Positions 44,621-53,290 of a stretch of 64,000 nt of DNA are shown one piece after another. The stretch spans positions 62,001 to 126,000 of the forward strand of contig NZ_FQUC01000005.1 in assembly GCF_900128985.1 (NCBI RefSeq), in the 5' to 3' direction. Every line of letters starts with the position of its first letter. The first letter of the stretch is position 1. This stretch comes from Indolivaga macrotermitis. GTDB lineage: Bacteria; Bacteroidota; Bacteroidia; Bacteroidales; Dysgonomonadaceae. A program made the position numbers and the translations under genes. The notes beneath the pieces are model-generated. The model searched no databases, was not told the DNA's origin, and saw only the letters and a list, made by a program, of their open reading frames with translations.

Positions 44621-45546
44621 AAAAAGATATAGGTGAACATATTATCAGCAAATTGGATTTACCGGATATAGTTAAGATACTATCCGATGAATTAAGTGGG
44701 TCGGAACTGAACACTATTTTATTGGAGGTTTTTAACAGGCGTGTTAGGCAAGAAACTCCATCCTCCTTGCTCAACAAATATGAGGAGAACAAACTTGTTA
44801 AGCCCGCTCCGATAGATGTTTTAGAGAGCAAAGAAGACGAATTGCGTGCCTATAAATTAATAGCAGACAAAGGATTTGAGCCCATAGAGCTTTCCCCAGT
44901 TGCACAGTTGGGGACAAGTAGTGTTATGGCTACCGTTGACCAAAAGAAAGTCCTCACCGCCTTGAGAAATACAGAGGTACAAGCTGATCCAACCAATGCG
45001 ATAGCACTGCATTATGCCTCTTTAAAGAAAAAAGGGGAATTGGATAACAAAATCCACAATTACAGCAATATTTCACGGGTAATAAGAACACAGGTGTTTG
45101 ATAATCCTAATTTCACTCCTCATTTCATTATTCTTGCCTTAATTTCATGCGGTAGAGATACCGGCAGTTTCAACTTTGAAAAGGAGGAACTATTAAAACA
45201 TTTGACTACATCGTATGAAATATGTAAGAGTTATGGTGTGGAACAAATATGGTATGAGATTATTCCGTGCAAGGGGTATGACAAACAAAGCACGCTTATA
45301 ACTGAATCGGTATCATACGTTCAGCAAAAGAGTAGCAGCCTAAAGATTGTAATTGTCGAACCGCAACACGACAATAACTATTATTACGGCTTTAGAATAA
45401 AGCAACAAATAATGATAGGCAGCAATACTATTGAAATTGCTGACGGTGGATTGCTTGATTGGACACAACAGCTTTTAAACAATAAAAAAGAGAGAATGAT
45501 GACTTTCGGGCTTGGTATTCAGATATTATATCAATTAACTAAATAA
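44617..45546 (+). CDS. Unknown protein with class II aaRS-like features
   Basis: A 309-residue soluble protein, family not recognised. An N-terminal helical part (1-75) precedes a core with PIELSPVAQLGTSSVMATVDQ (about 90-110) and LRNTEVQADPTNAIALHYA (116-134). The end, IEIADGGLLDWTQQLL...RMMTFGLGIQIL (about 273-305), is reminiscent of the region around motif 3 of histidyl-tRNA-synthetase-like folds, and the Arg in LRNTE could be a motif-2 arginine. This is pattern resemblance only. There is no anticodon-binding domain. It is coupled by ATGA to the broken GNAT and followed by the AraC gene 11 bases on, so the three form one unit. Confidence 0.7.
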   Translation: MKKDIGEHIISKLDLPDIVKILSDELSGSELNTILLEVFNRRVRQETPSSLLNKYEENKLVKPAPIDVLESKEDELRAYKLIADKGFEPIELSPVAQLGTSSVMATVDQKKVLTALRNTEVQADPTNAIALHYASLKKKGELDNKIHNYSNISRVIRTQVFDNPNFTPHFIILALISCGRDTGSFNFEKEELLKHLTTSYEICKSYGVEQIWYEIIPCKGYDKQSTLITESVSYVQQKSSSLKIVIVEPQHDNNYYYGFRIKQQIMIGSNTIEIADGGLLDWTQQLLNNKKERMMTFGLGIQILYQLTK

Positions 45547-45557
45547 ATAAACGAGGA

Positions 45558-46355
45558 ATGGTAAAGGGTAAAGTCATATTTGAAGACGAAGGAAAAGTAG
45601 AGATTAAATATCCTTGTTTTGAATTGAAAGATATTGTTGAGTATTATTTTGAGATATATACACCGGATAACTCTATAAACCCATTCTCACTTATAGCTCT
45701 ACCTAATGCCAATATTTCGATTTCAATTTATCTATCAGACAAAAGTCAGACATTTAAAGTTCACCAGAAATATGGTATATCTGATACATCGGGAGATAAA
45801 ATATCCGGTAGTTTAACAGAAGCAATTACTGTAGTACATGCTCCCGGAACTCATGAGTTTTCTATCAAATTCAAACCGGGAGTATTATATTCTTCGTTAT
45901 CTGAAGACATCCTGTCATTAGTGAACAACCACATGTCTCTACAAAAATTTCTCAAACAGGAGGTAATAAATGAACTAAAATCAAAAAAAACATTCAATGA
46001 CCGGGTTCAGTTTGTAGAGTATTTGCTTTTAGATAATCTGGAAGCCTTTAGCTCTGACTTTAAGCTTAATATTGTGACAAAAGCAATTTATTATATCAAT
46101 AATAATTGTGATTACAAATTAAACGCCGTAAGTAAGGAAGTTGGCGTATCAAATTCTACGCTCAATAGATATTTCAAAGAAGTATTAGGCATGTCGCCCA
46201 AACAATGTTTTAAAGCTTTACGCTTTAAAACTGCATTGAAGAACTATCGTACTAAAGGTAGTTATGATTTATACGACGAATTAGGATATACAGACTTTTC
46301 CCATTTTGTAAAAGAATCTAAGAATTTGGTAAACAAAACTCCATCAGAACTATAA
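45558..46355 (+). CDS. AraC-family transcriptional regulator
   Basis: A 265-residue regulator. The N-terminal half (about 1-150) has the pattern of DUF6597-type sensor domains (PCFELKDIVEYYFE). The C-terminal HTH pair carries NAVSKEVGVSNSTLNRYFKEVLGMSPKQC and LYDELGYTDFSHFVKESKNLVNKTPSEL. It probably controls the module it closes, or the element's cargo; no operator was identified. It is followed by a 20-bp-stem terminator. Confidence 0.88.
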   Translation: MVKGKVIFEDEGKVEIKYPCFELKDIVEYYFEIYTPDNSINPFSLIALPNANISISIYLSDKSQTFKVHQKYGISDTSGDKISGSLTEAITVVHAPGTHEFSIKFKPGVLYSSLSEDILSLVNNHMSLQKFLKQEVINELKSKKTFNDRVQFVEYLLLDNLEAFSSDFKLNIVTKAIYYINNNCDYKLNAVSKEVGVSNSTLNRYFKEVLGMSPKQCFKALRFKTALKNYRTKGSYDLYDELGYTDFSHFVKESKNLVNKTPSEL

Positions 46356-46386
46356 CAAATAGAAAAAGAAAGATAATAAAATCAAT

Positions 46387-46432
46387 ATTATAAAAGCCCA
46401 CAGAATGATTGTATTCTGTGGGCTTTTATAAT
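46387..46432. terminator. Strong bidirectional terminator after the island
   Basis: A perfect 20-bp stem (46387-46406 with 46413-46432, core aagcccacagaat/attctgtgggctt) with a 6-base loop, between the AraC gene and the convergent lipoprotein gene. Confidence 0.92.
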
Positions 46433-46441
46433 TCTTTATAT

Positions 46442-47224
46442 TTATAGCCAGCTATAATATATATTAGTAACAATTCGTACCGAAGTTATCACGGCAGCTA
46501 TATTGGGATACTGCTCTTTATACTTTTCGGTAAAGTCTTCTACTAAGTAGGCAGATACTGGTCCCGTACTTCTCAATTCGGGATACTTTCCATTAGCACT
46601 AAGAAGATAGTTGTGAGTCTGATTGTTAAAACTCATGACAAGCAGAGGATATTGTTGTATTGCTTTTTGTTCGAAAGTTCCATCATATAGTTTACTATCC
46701 TTCGAATCTTTTATTTCCAGTTTACCGGCATCTGTTGTCTGATAAAACAATTGTATAACTTTAATTTCTTGAGGTAATAACATCGCGTTCAATTCAGTGG
46801 TGATTTCTTCTTTTACATCATCACTAAAAGCACCTTCAATTACAATATTCTGTTCGGAGATGTGAAGTGTCCGGATGTATTCGGTAGCCTCTATTGGTAT
46901 GTTTATAGACTGTCCACTTTCGTCAGTAATGATCAGCTTTGTGTTTCCTGTCTTATAAAGCGATATTATATATGTACCGCTATTGTCTGCATTAACACCG
47001 ATAATACCAATATCTTCATTCTCTACTTTAGCAGTACATTTTCCGTCAGCTCCTTTGATACGGATATAATGTATACCTTTTATATCTAACGATAAGGATT
47101 GTTTACTCTCCCATTTATCATTGACTTTCTGCTCGATACTCAAACCTTTGTCATCATCACTACAAGATACAATAGAGAACAAGGAAAATAATAATACGCA
47201 AAAGGTTAGTGTTTGTTTTTTCAT
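46442..47224 (-). CDS. Uncharacterised lipoprotein with Ig-like region
   Basis: A 260-residue lipoprotein with signal MKKQTLTFCVLLFSLFSIVSC, lipobox cysteine 21 followed by SDDDKG, an acidic sequence that in Bacteroidetes often favours surface export. Residues ~40-115 look like a small beta-sandwich (IHYIRIKGADGKCTAKVEN, GTYIISLYKTGNTKLIITDESGQSINIPIEA). The C-terminal part is mixed alpha/beta and unrecognised. It is a single gene between the island terminator and rodA. The function is unknown. Confidence 0.75.
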   Translation of the reverse strand: MKKQTLTFCVLLFSLFSIVSCSDDDKGLSIEQKVNDKWESKQSLSLDIKGIHYIRIKGADGKCTAKVENEDIGIIGVNADNSGTYIISLYKTGNTKLIITDESGQSINIPIEATEYIRTLHISEQNIVIEGAFSDDVKEEITTELNAMLLPQEIKVIQLFYQTTDAGKLEIKDSKDSKLYDGTFEQKAIQQYPLLVMSFNNQTHNYLLSANGKYPELRSTGPVSAYLVEDFTEKYKEQYPNIAAVITSVRIVTNIYYSWL

Positions 47225-47368
47225 AAGGTCAAAATTTAGTTAAGTGTTTGTTTATATCGCTTAAAGATATTTATTTTTACTATCGTAAATACCTGTAAAA
47301 ATCAAAAACTATGTGATTCTTTACAATTTTATGTTAATATTTTGTCTCTATTAACCCGTAACTATTTC

Positions 47369-48820
47369 TCACCTTCTCTTACGAGCCATATCTAACCGCA
47401 GGAAAATAAACAACAGAATAGTAAATCCCAATATAGAAGAGCCTCCATAACTAAAAAAAGGCAAAGGAATGCCAATAACCGGCAACAGGCCTATCACCAT
47501 ACCGATATTAATTGTAACATGAAATAAGAAAACGGAGGCAACCCCATATCCATATACTCTGGCGAAAGTGCTTTTCTGTCTTTCCGCTAAGTAAAAAAGC
47601 CTTAGTATCAGTATCGAAAATCCGATCAGAACGAGTACCGATCCCACAAAACCCTGCTCTTCGCCGACTGTACAGAAGATAAAATCGGTATCCTGCTCAG
47701 GTACATATTTTAGTTTGGTCTGGGTACCATTCAGAAATCCTTTTCCTAAGAAACCACCGGAGCCAATCGCTATTTTAGATTGGTTTACATTATATCCGGC
47801 TCCCATCAAATCGTCTTCCATTCCCAGAGATACTTTGATACGTATTTGCTGGTGAGGCTGCAACACATCGGAGAATACATAATTTATGGAACTAACATAG
47901 ACAATACATCCTACAGCAAAAGCTGCAAATAATAAATATGTTTTATTCCATTCCCTTACTGCTAAAACTATGAGATATATGATAAGTATGGAAACTGCTA
48001 TCACAGACATTAGTCCCCAGTTAACATCGACATCCAGAAAATCGAATAGATAACAGATACCACCAAAAACAGCCGCACCTCCAAGTATCAGCATAGCCGA
48101 TTTGTAATCTTTCCTGAAATTAATTGCCAGAATCGCCGTAACTATAATCACAAACAAAACAGAAATACACTCACCTAAGGTAAGCATCCCCATATCAATT
48201 TCGGAATATTTCAGCCCGAATACAAATAGTACAACCGCACATAATCCTGTAAATAATACAATTCCGGGTAAGCCCTCGCGGTAAAGCACCAATATAAAAG
48301 CGGTATAAACCAACGCCGAACCTGTCTCTTGTTGCAACATAATCAATATCATGGGCAATATTATCATGGCACTAATGATCGTCAGGTTCTTAAATGTGAG
48401 CAATTTAAAATTGTAGCTATTTATAAATCGTGCCAATGCCAATGCAACGGCAAATTTAGCGAACTCGGCAGGTTGTAAACGTATTGAATCGGTAATAACG
48501 AGCCATGACCGGGATCCCTTTATATCAGGCGCAACAACAATAGTTACAGCAAGCAGAAGTATAAAGAAAGCATAAATCATGTATGCAAAAATATCATACA
48601 AACTGCTCTCCAGTTTTAGAAGGACAAAACCTGCAGAGAGACATATCCCCATCCAAACAAGCTGCATACCTGCGCGTCCATCGAAAAGGCTCGATTCACG
48701 TTCATAGTCAAAACTGGCTCCATATATACTAAGCCAGCCTCCTACAATTAGTAGCAGATATATGATCAGAATAATCCAATCTACACTCCCTGTTATATGG
48801 TCGTCTTCTTTTTTTAACAT
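47369..48820 (-). CDS. rodA: Peptidoglycan glycosyltransferase RodA (SEDS family)
   Basis: The glycan-polymerising SEDS protein of the elongation machinery, partner of PBP2. The 483-residue membrane protein has about 10 or more transmembrane segments and the conserved regions DSIRLQPAEFAKFAVALALARF and GFLGKGFLNGTQTKLKYVPEQDTDFIF, ending in GIPLPFFSYGGSSILGF. It is somewhat longer than E. coli RodA because of extra segments in the middle (about 230-310), usual in Bacteroidetes. It is the last gene of the mre operon, 29 bases after mrdA. Confidence 0.95.
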   Translation of the reverse strand: MLKKEDDHITGSVDWIILIIYLLLIVGGWLSIYGASFDYERESSLFDGRAGMQLVWMGICLSAGFVLLKLESSLYDIFAYMIYAFFILLLAVTIVVAPDIKGSRSWLVITDSIRLQPAEFAKFAVALALARFINSYNFKLLTFKNLTIISAMIILPMILIMLQQETGSALVYTAFILVLYREGLPGIVLFTGLCAVVLFVFGLKYSEIDMGMLTLGECISVLFVIIVTAILAINFRKDYKSAMLILGGAAVFGGICYLFDFLDVDVNWGLMSVIAVSILIIYLIVLAVREWNKTYLLFAAFAVGCIVYVSSINYVFSDVLQPHQQIRIKVSLGMEDDLMGAGYNVNQSKIAIGSGGFLGKGFLNGTQTKLKYVPEQDTDFIFCTVGEEQGFVGSVLVLIGFSILILRLFYLAERQKSTFARVYGYGVASVFLFHVTINIGMVIGLLPVIGIPLPFFSYGGSSILGFTILLFIFLRLDMARKRR

Positions 48821-48849
48821 TACGTTATTTCCTTATTATCCTGTGGATT

Positions 48850-50772
48850 TTATTCTGTAATTTCCTGAGAGTTATCTTCCGAAGCAGTAGTTCCTTTCCG
48901 AGAAGACCAAACTGTCATCACATTAGGTAAAACAACAGCATTAGCCATATTTTCTTCGAGATATTTATCGGATGCCGGAATTTCACCTTTCAGGTACTTC
49001 GTCATCATTAGTTTAGCGATAGGCACAGCAAAACGTGCACCGAATCCGGCATTTTCAACCAATACGGCAATCGCTACTTTAGGGTTATCAACTGGCGCAA
49101 AGCCCATAAACCACGAGTGATCGCGTCCATGAGGGTTCTCTGCTGTTCCGGTTTTTCCGGCAACGGCTATATCAGGTATCGCTGCTCCATGACAAGTACC
49201 ACCTGTTACAGCTCTAGCCATACCTTCGACAATAGGCAAATAGTTTTCTGTCGAAACCTTTGTAAATCTTTTCTCTGTAAACTCCTTATTCAAAGTCTGG
49301 TCCTGTATCTGACGAACAACATGTGGTGTTAAGAAATAGCCTCTGTTGGCAATAGTAGCACCCAGATTAGCTATTTGCAAAGGAGTAGATAATACTTCGC
49401 CCTGCCCGATTGCAATGGAAATTACATTCTGAGCATACCATTTATCTGTTCTGAATGCCTTTGAATAGAATTGGCTGTTAGGTATAAAGCCTCTTTTTTC
49501 TGAAGGTAAATCTACGCCCAATTTATATCCGAATCCCATTGATACCTGATAGTCTTTCCATATATCAAAAGCCTGGCTTATGTTAGCATACTTTTTACGG
49601 TTGCTAAGCATAGCATTCAGTCCGTAACAAAAATAAGAGTTACACGATGTTGCAATAGCCGGAGATAGTGGTAAGGGAGAAGCATGTCCGTGGCATTTAG
49701 GACGCCCTCCACCCGGAGGATAACCTCGTGCACATGAATACATGGTTTCGGGAGTAATAATACCTTCCTGCAAAAAGGTCATACCCTGTGTGGTCTTAAA
49801 TGTAGACCCCGGAGGATACGTTCCCTGAATAGCCCTGTTGAAAAGAGGTTTAGATGGATTCTGTTCCAGCACTTTATAGTTGGAGCTGAAATCGCGTCCC
49901 AATAAAACCGACGGGTCGTATGTTGGAGCTGTTACCAAGCACAATACTTCACCGGTAGATGGCTCTATCATCGCAATAGCACCTATCTTATTCTGCATCA
50001 GGTATTCACCATATGCCTGTAAATCTATATCAAGTGATAGTTGAAGGTTTTTTCCCGAAACAGGAGCCTTATCATGCTTTCCTTCTTCATATTTCCCTTT
50101 GATACGGCCATGTGCGTCACGTAATAATATTTCTACGCCTTTTTCGCCGCGTAATATATTCTCATATGAGTTTTCGATTCCCGATTTTCCAGCATAGTCA
50201 CCACGTGCATAGTACGGGTCTTCTTCTATAGTAGATTTCCCTACTTCGGCAACATAGCCCAGAACATGTGCAGCATTCACATAATTATACTGTCGCAAAG
50301 CCCTGTTCTGGATATAAAATCCGGGGAATTTGTATAATTTTTCCTGAAATAATCCATATTCACGCACATTCAACTGTGTCATGAATGTTTGTATCGTATA
50401 AGATGAATATCCGGGATTCAACCGACGGTCTTTTACATCAGCAAATCTTTTTAACAATTGCTCTTTGGTTAATCCCAGTATATTACAAAAATCAGTAGTA
50501 TCGAACGGAGCTACTTCACGCGGAATATAGACTATATCGTACATTGGCTGATTATATACCAAAAGCTTATCATTGCGGTCTGAAATCGTGCCACGTGCAG
50601 GATATAATGTTTTTTTGAAGAATGCATTACTATCTGCCGAATCTTTATATTCGTGCTTTACTATCTGTAAATTAAATAGCTGACACACCAATGCTACCAC
50701 AATAATCAATACTATGGCACAAATCGTATAAAATCTTTTTTCAGAACTCAGCTGATTTTGTTGTTTACTCAT
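48850..50772 (-). CDS. mrdA: Penicillin-binding protein 2
   Basis: A class B transpeptidase of cell elongation. The 640 residues comprise a membrane anchor (about 15-36), a PBP dimerisation domain with ARGTISDRNDKLLVYN, and the transpeptidase with Ser323 in STFK, SCNSYF (SxN) and GKTGTAENP (KTG box). It overlaps mreD by 8 bases. A Ser/Thr-rich tail follows the catalytic domain. It works with RodA, MreB, MreC and MreD encoded in the same operon. Confidence 0.96.
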   Translation of the reverse strand: MSKQQNQLSSEKRFYTICAIVLIIVVALVCQLFNLQIVKHEYKDSADSNAFFKKTLYPARGTISDRNDKLLVYNQPMYDIVYIPREVAPFDTTDFCNILGLTKEQLLKRFADVKDRRLNPGYSSYTIQTFMTQLNVREYGLFQEKLYKFPGFYIQNRALRQYNYVNAAHVLGYVAEVGKSTIEEDPYYARGDYAGKSGIENSYENILRGEKGVEILLRDAHGRIKGKYEEGKHDKAPVSGKNLQLSLDIDLQAYGEYLMQNKIGAIAMIEPSTGEVLCLVTAPTYDPSVLLGRDFSSNYKVLEQNPSKPLFNRAIQGTYPPGSTFKTTQGMTFLQEGIITPETMYSCARGYPPGGGRPKCHGHASPLPLSPAIATSCNSYFCYGLNAMLSNRKKYANISQAFDIWKDYQVSMGFGYKLGVDLPSEKRGFIPNSQFYSKAFRTDKWYAQNVISIAIGQGEVLSTPLQIANLGATIANRGYFLTPHVVRQIQDQTLNKEFTEKRFTKVSTENYLPIVEGMARAVTGGTCHGAAIPDIAVAGKTGTAENPHGRDHSWFMGFAPVDNPKVAIAVLVENAGFGARFAVPIAKLMMTKYLKGEIPASDKYLEENMANAVVLPNVMTVWSSRKGTTASEDNSQEITE

Positions 50773-51277
50773 GCTTCTTCCTTTTTACAGAAAAACCCTC
50801 TATTGCATAAATCAGGATAGCTGTAAATAAAGTACTGGATAAGATACGTAATAATATAACTACCGGATTGAGATACGAAAAACAACTTAATGATATTAAT
50901 GCTGCATGATGGATAAACACGCATACTATCGCATATTTTATAAATGATGCTCCTAAACTATTGAGGCTAGGAACAAAATTTTCGAAATCTTCTCTATCAA
51001 AAAACAACCTTTGTATCGGATAGCAAATAAAAGCAGTTAATGTTGTTGCCGCAGCATTTACCCCCAATGTATTGCAAAAAATATCGATAACCAATCCTAA
51101 AATAAAACCAAGGAATACGAGCAAATTGCGGTTGGTACCCAATGGCATTTTCAGGATAAAATAGATATACAGAAACGGGGTTGCAAATTTCAAAAACAAT
51201 ATATGATTGAGAACCAATACCTGTAAAAGTACCAGTACTACAAATAAAATAAGTTGCTTAAGCCAATTACTTGTCAT
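50765..51277 (-). CDS. mreD: Rod shape-determining protein MreD
   Basis: A small integral membrane protein of the elongasome. The 170 residues form about five transmembrane segments with the family feel (LGFILGLVIDIFCNTLGVNAAATTLTAFI). It overlaps mreC by 11 bases and mrdA by 8, indicating tight translational coupling. Sequence conservation in this family is low, so the assignment rests partly on position. Confidence 0.9.
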   Translation of the reverse strand: MTSNWLKQLILFVVLVLLQVLVLNHILFLKFATPFLYIYFILKMPLGTNRNLLVFLGFILGLVIDIFCNTLGVNAAATTLTAFICYPIQRLFFDREDFENFVPSLNSLGASFIKYAIVCVFIHHAALISLSCFSYLNPVVILLRILSSTLFTAILIYAIEGFSVKRKKHE

Positions 51278-52124
51278 TTTCAGAAATCTCTTTTTCTAGT
51301 TTTAACAACTCATCTCTATTCTCATTGTTGATTATCAAAATATCTTTCAGCGAACTGAAATCTGTCGACAACCGTATCTTTAGTGTAAGGAAATTATCGT
51401 CACTTTGTCCTTTCGAATCTTCAACAATACCCACCATAATACCTTCGGGGAAAATGCCCGAATATCCACTGGTAATAATTGTATCACCCTTTTCAAACCT
51501 TTCGAAACGGGGAAAACCTACCAGATTTGCATACCGGTAATCCTGTCCGTCCCAAGTCAAAGTACCGGGTGTATTCGAGCCTTTTACCTTACAACTCAAT
51601 GCCGTTTTGGGATTTATAATTGGTTGAACAACCGAATAATTTTCAGATACAGCTCTTATAATACCAACAATACCCTGTTGCGAAATAATACCCATATCGG
51701 TACGCAGTCCATTGTTACTACCTTTATTAATGGTTATATAGTTTTCTATTTGTGCTATGCTGTTATTAATTACCCGTCCGACAATAAAATCATAATGTTT
51801 TGTTGATAGTGAGTCTTGCAGAACGGCTTCTGTTTTCAAACTATCCGTACTTAACTTGTGTATATAGTCTTCAAGATAAAGCACCCTGTTCTGTAATTCG
51901 GCATTCTTAACCAATAAGTCCTGGTTAGCTTCTTTCAATCCGAAATAAGACAGCACTTCTCCAGATACAGCATAAACTCTTCCAACAATTTCGTTCGAAG
52001 AGTTCAGGTATATGCTTCTTTGAAAAGAATTATAATTGAATATGAAATAAAAACAGACTATCTCGAGGAATACAAAAACAAACCACGCACTGTTTTTTAT
52101 TAAAAAAGCAACTAAGTTACGCAT
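51267..52124 (-). CDS. mreC: Rod shape-determining protein MreC
   Basis: A periplasmic scaffold linking MreB to PBP2. The 285 residues have one N-terminal membrane anchor (about 10-30), a coiled coil (about 65-95, QDLLVKNAELQNRVLYLEDYIHKL) and the two beta-barrel MreC domain (VGRVINNSIAQIENYITINKGSNNGLRTDMGII). It is separated from mreB by 109 bases that hold a small hairpin (ccggat 52187-52192 with atccgg 52205-52210), possibly an mRNA processing or attenuation point. Confidence 0.95.
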   Translation of the reverse strand: MRNLVAFLIKNSAWFVFVFLEIVCFYFIFNYNSFQRSIYLNSSNEIVGRVYAVSGEVLSYFGLKEANQDLLVKNAELQNRVLYLEDYIHKLSTDSLKTEAVLQDSLSTKHYDFIVGRVINNSIAQIENYITINKGSNNGLRTDMGIISQQGIVGIIRAVSENYSVVQPIINPKTALSCKVKGSNTPGTLTWDGQDYRYANLVGFPRFERFEKGDTIITSGYSGIFPEGIMVGIVEDSKGQSDDNFLTLKIRLSTDFSSLKDILIINNENRDELLKLEKEISENDK

Positions 52125-52233
52125 GTATAAAAATCAGACCATTGCATTATGAAAAATGCCCTTCTTAAATATCTATATATCGACAACCGGATTGACTTAC
52201 TGTCATCCGGCTGTCTCAACAGTATACAACCCC

Positions 52234-53259
52234 TTATCTCATCAAGAAGTTAAACTTCTCAATATTATTCAACGCAATACCGGTTCCTTTAGCAACAGCA
52301 TGCAAAGGATCTTCGGCTACATAAAATGGAATACCGATCTTATCAGTAAAACGTTTGCTCAAGCCTCTTAACAAGGCACCTCCACCTGTCAGGTAGATTC
52401 CGTTCTTTACTATATCAGCATATAGCTCGGGAGGAGTTTGCTCCAAAGCGCTCAGGATAGCCGAATCCATTTTCGAAATAGACTTATCCAAACAGTGAGC
52501 CATTTCCTGATACGAAATAGGAATATCCATCGGTAAAGAAGTCATCCTGTTTGGTCCATGAACAATAAAATCTTCGGGTTCTTCGTTTTCCGCTAATTCA
52601 GTTAAAGCAGAACCTACTGCTATTTTGATTTGTTCGGCTGTACGTTCACCCACTTTGATATTGTGCTGGCGGCTCATGTATTCCTGTATATCTTCGGTAA
52701 GGTCGTCTCCTGCAATCTTAATCGACTTGTTAGATACGATACCTCCTAACGAAATCACAGCGATTTCGGTTGTACCACCACCTATATCAACGATCATGTT
52801 ACCTTCGGGAGCTTCCACATCCAAGCCAATACCCAAAGCCGCAGCCATAGGCTCGTATATCATATATACATCACGTCCTCCTGCATGTTCGGCAGAGTCA
52901 CGGATCGCACGGATCTCAACCTCTGTACTTCCGGAAGGAATACAGACTACGATTCTCAACGATGGCGAAAATAAACGATTTTTATTATTGATCATCTTTA
53001 TCATACCCCGAATCATATGCTCGGCAGCAGTAAAGTCGGCAATAACGCCATCTCTTAGGGGGCGTATCGTACGTATATTTTCGTGAGTCTTACCGTGCAT
53101 CTGGCGAGCCTTGTCACCAACGGCAATTACTTTGTCTGTTTTTCTTTCAAGAGCAACAACCGACGGCTCGTCTACAACGATCTTACCGTCTTTGATAATG
53201 ATGGTGTTGGCAGTACCAAGGTCCATCGCTATTTCCTGAGTAAAGGAGAATAATCCCAT
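52234..53259 (-). CDS. mreB: Rod shape-determining protein MreB
   Basis: A bacterial actin that organises lateral wall synthesis. From the ATG at 53259 (MGLFSFTQEIAMDLGTANT) the product has 341 residues; an in-frame TTG two codons upstream is less likely. Nucleotide-binding signatures are visible: MDLGTANTII, EPMAAALGIG, IVDIGGGTTEIAVISLGG and LTGGGALLRGL. It starts 31 bases after purH, so the operon probably runs purH-mreB-mreC-mreD-mrdA-rodA, a conserved Bacteroidetes order. Confidence 0.97.
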   Translation of the reverse strand: MGLFSFTQEIAMDLGTANTIIIKDGKIVVDEPSVVALERKTDKVIAVGDKARQMHGKTHENIRTIRPLRDGVIADFTAAEHMIRGMIKMINNKNRLFSPSLRIVVCIPSGSTEVEIRAIRDSAEHAGGRDVYMIYEPMAAALGIGLDVEAPEGNMIVDIGGGTTEIAVISLGGIVSNKSIKIAGDDLTEDIQEYMSRQHNIKVGERTAEQIKIAVGSALTELAENEEPEDFIVHGPNRMTSLPMDIPISYQEMAHCLDKSISKMDSAILSALEQTPPELYADIVKNGIYLTGGGALLRGLSKRFTDKIGIPFYVAEDPLHAVAKGTGIALNNIEKFNFLMR

Positions 53260-53290
53260 ATTCAATATTTTCTTTTAAAGGATTAAAAAA

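Noticed and set aside
52187-52210. Hairpin ccggat/atccgg between mreB and mreC as a terminator
   Set aside because: Only 6 bp with a 12-base loop and no T-run; at most an mRNA structure in the operon.
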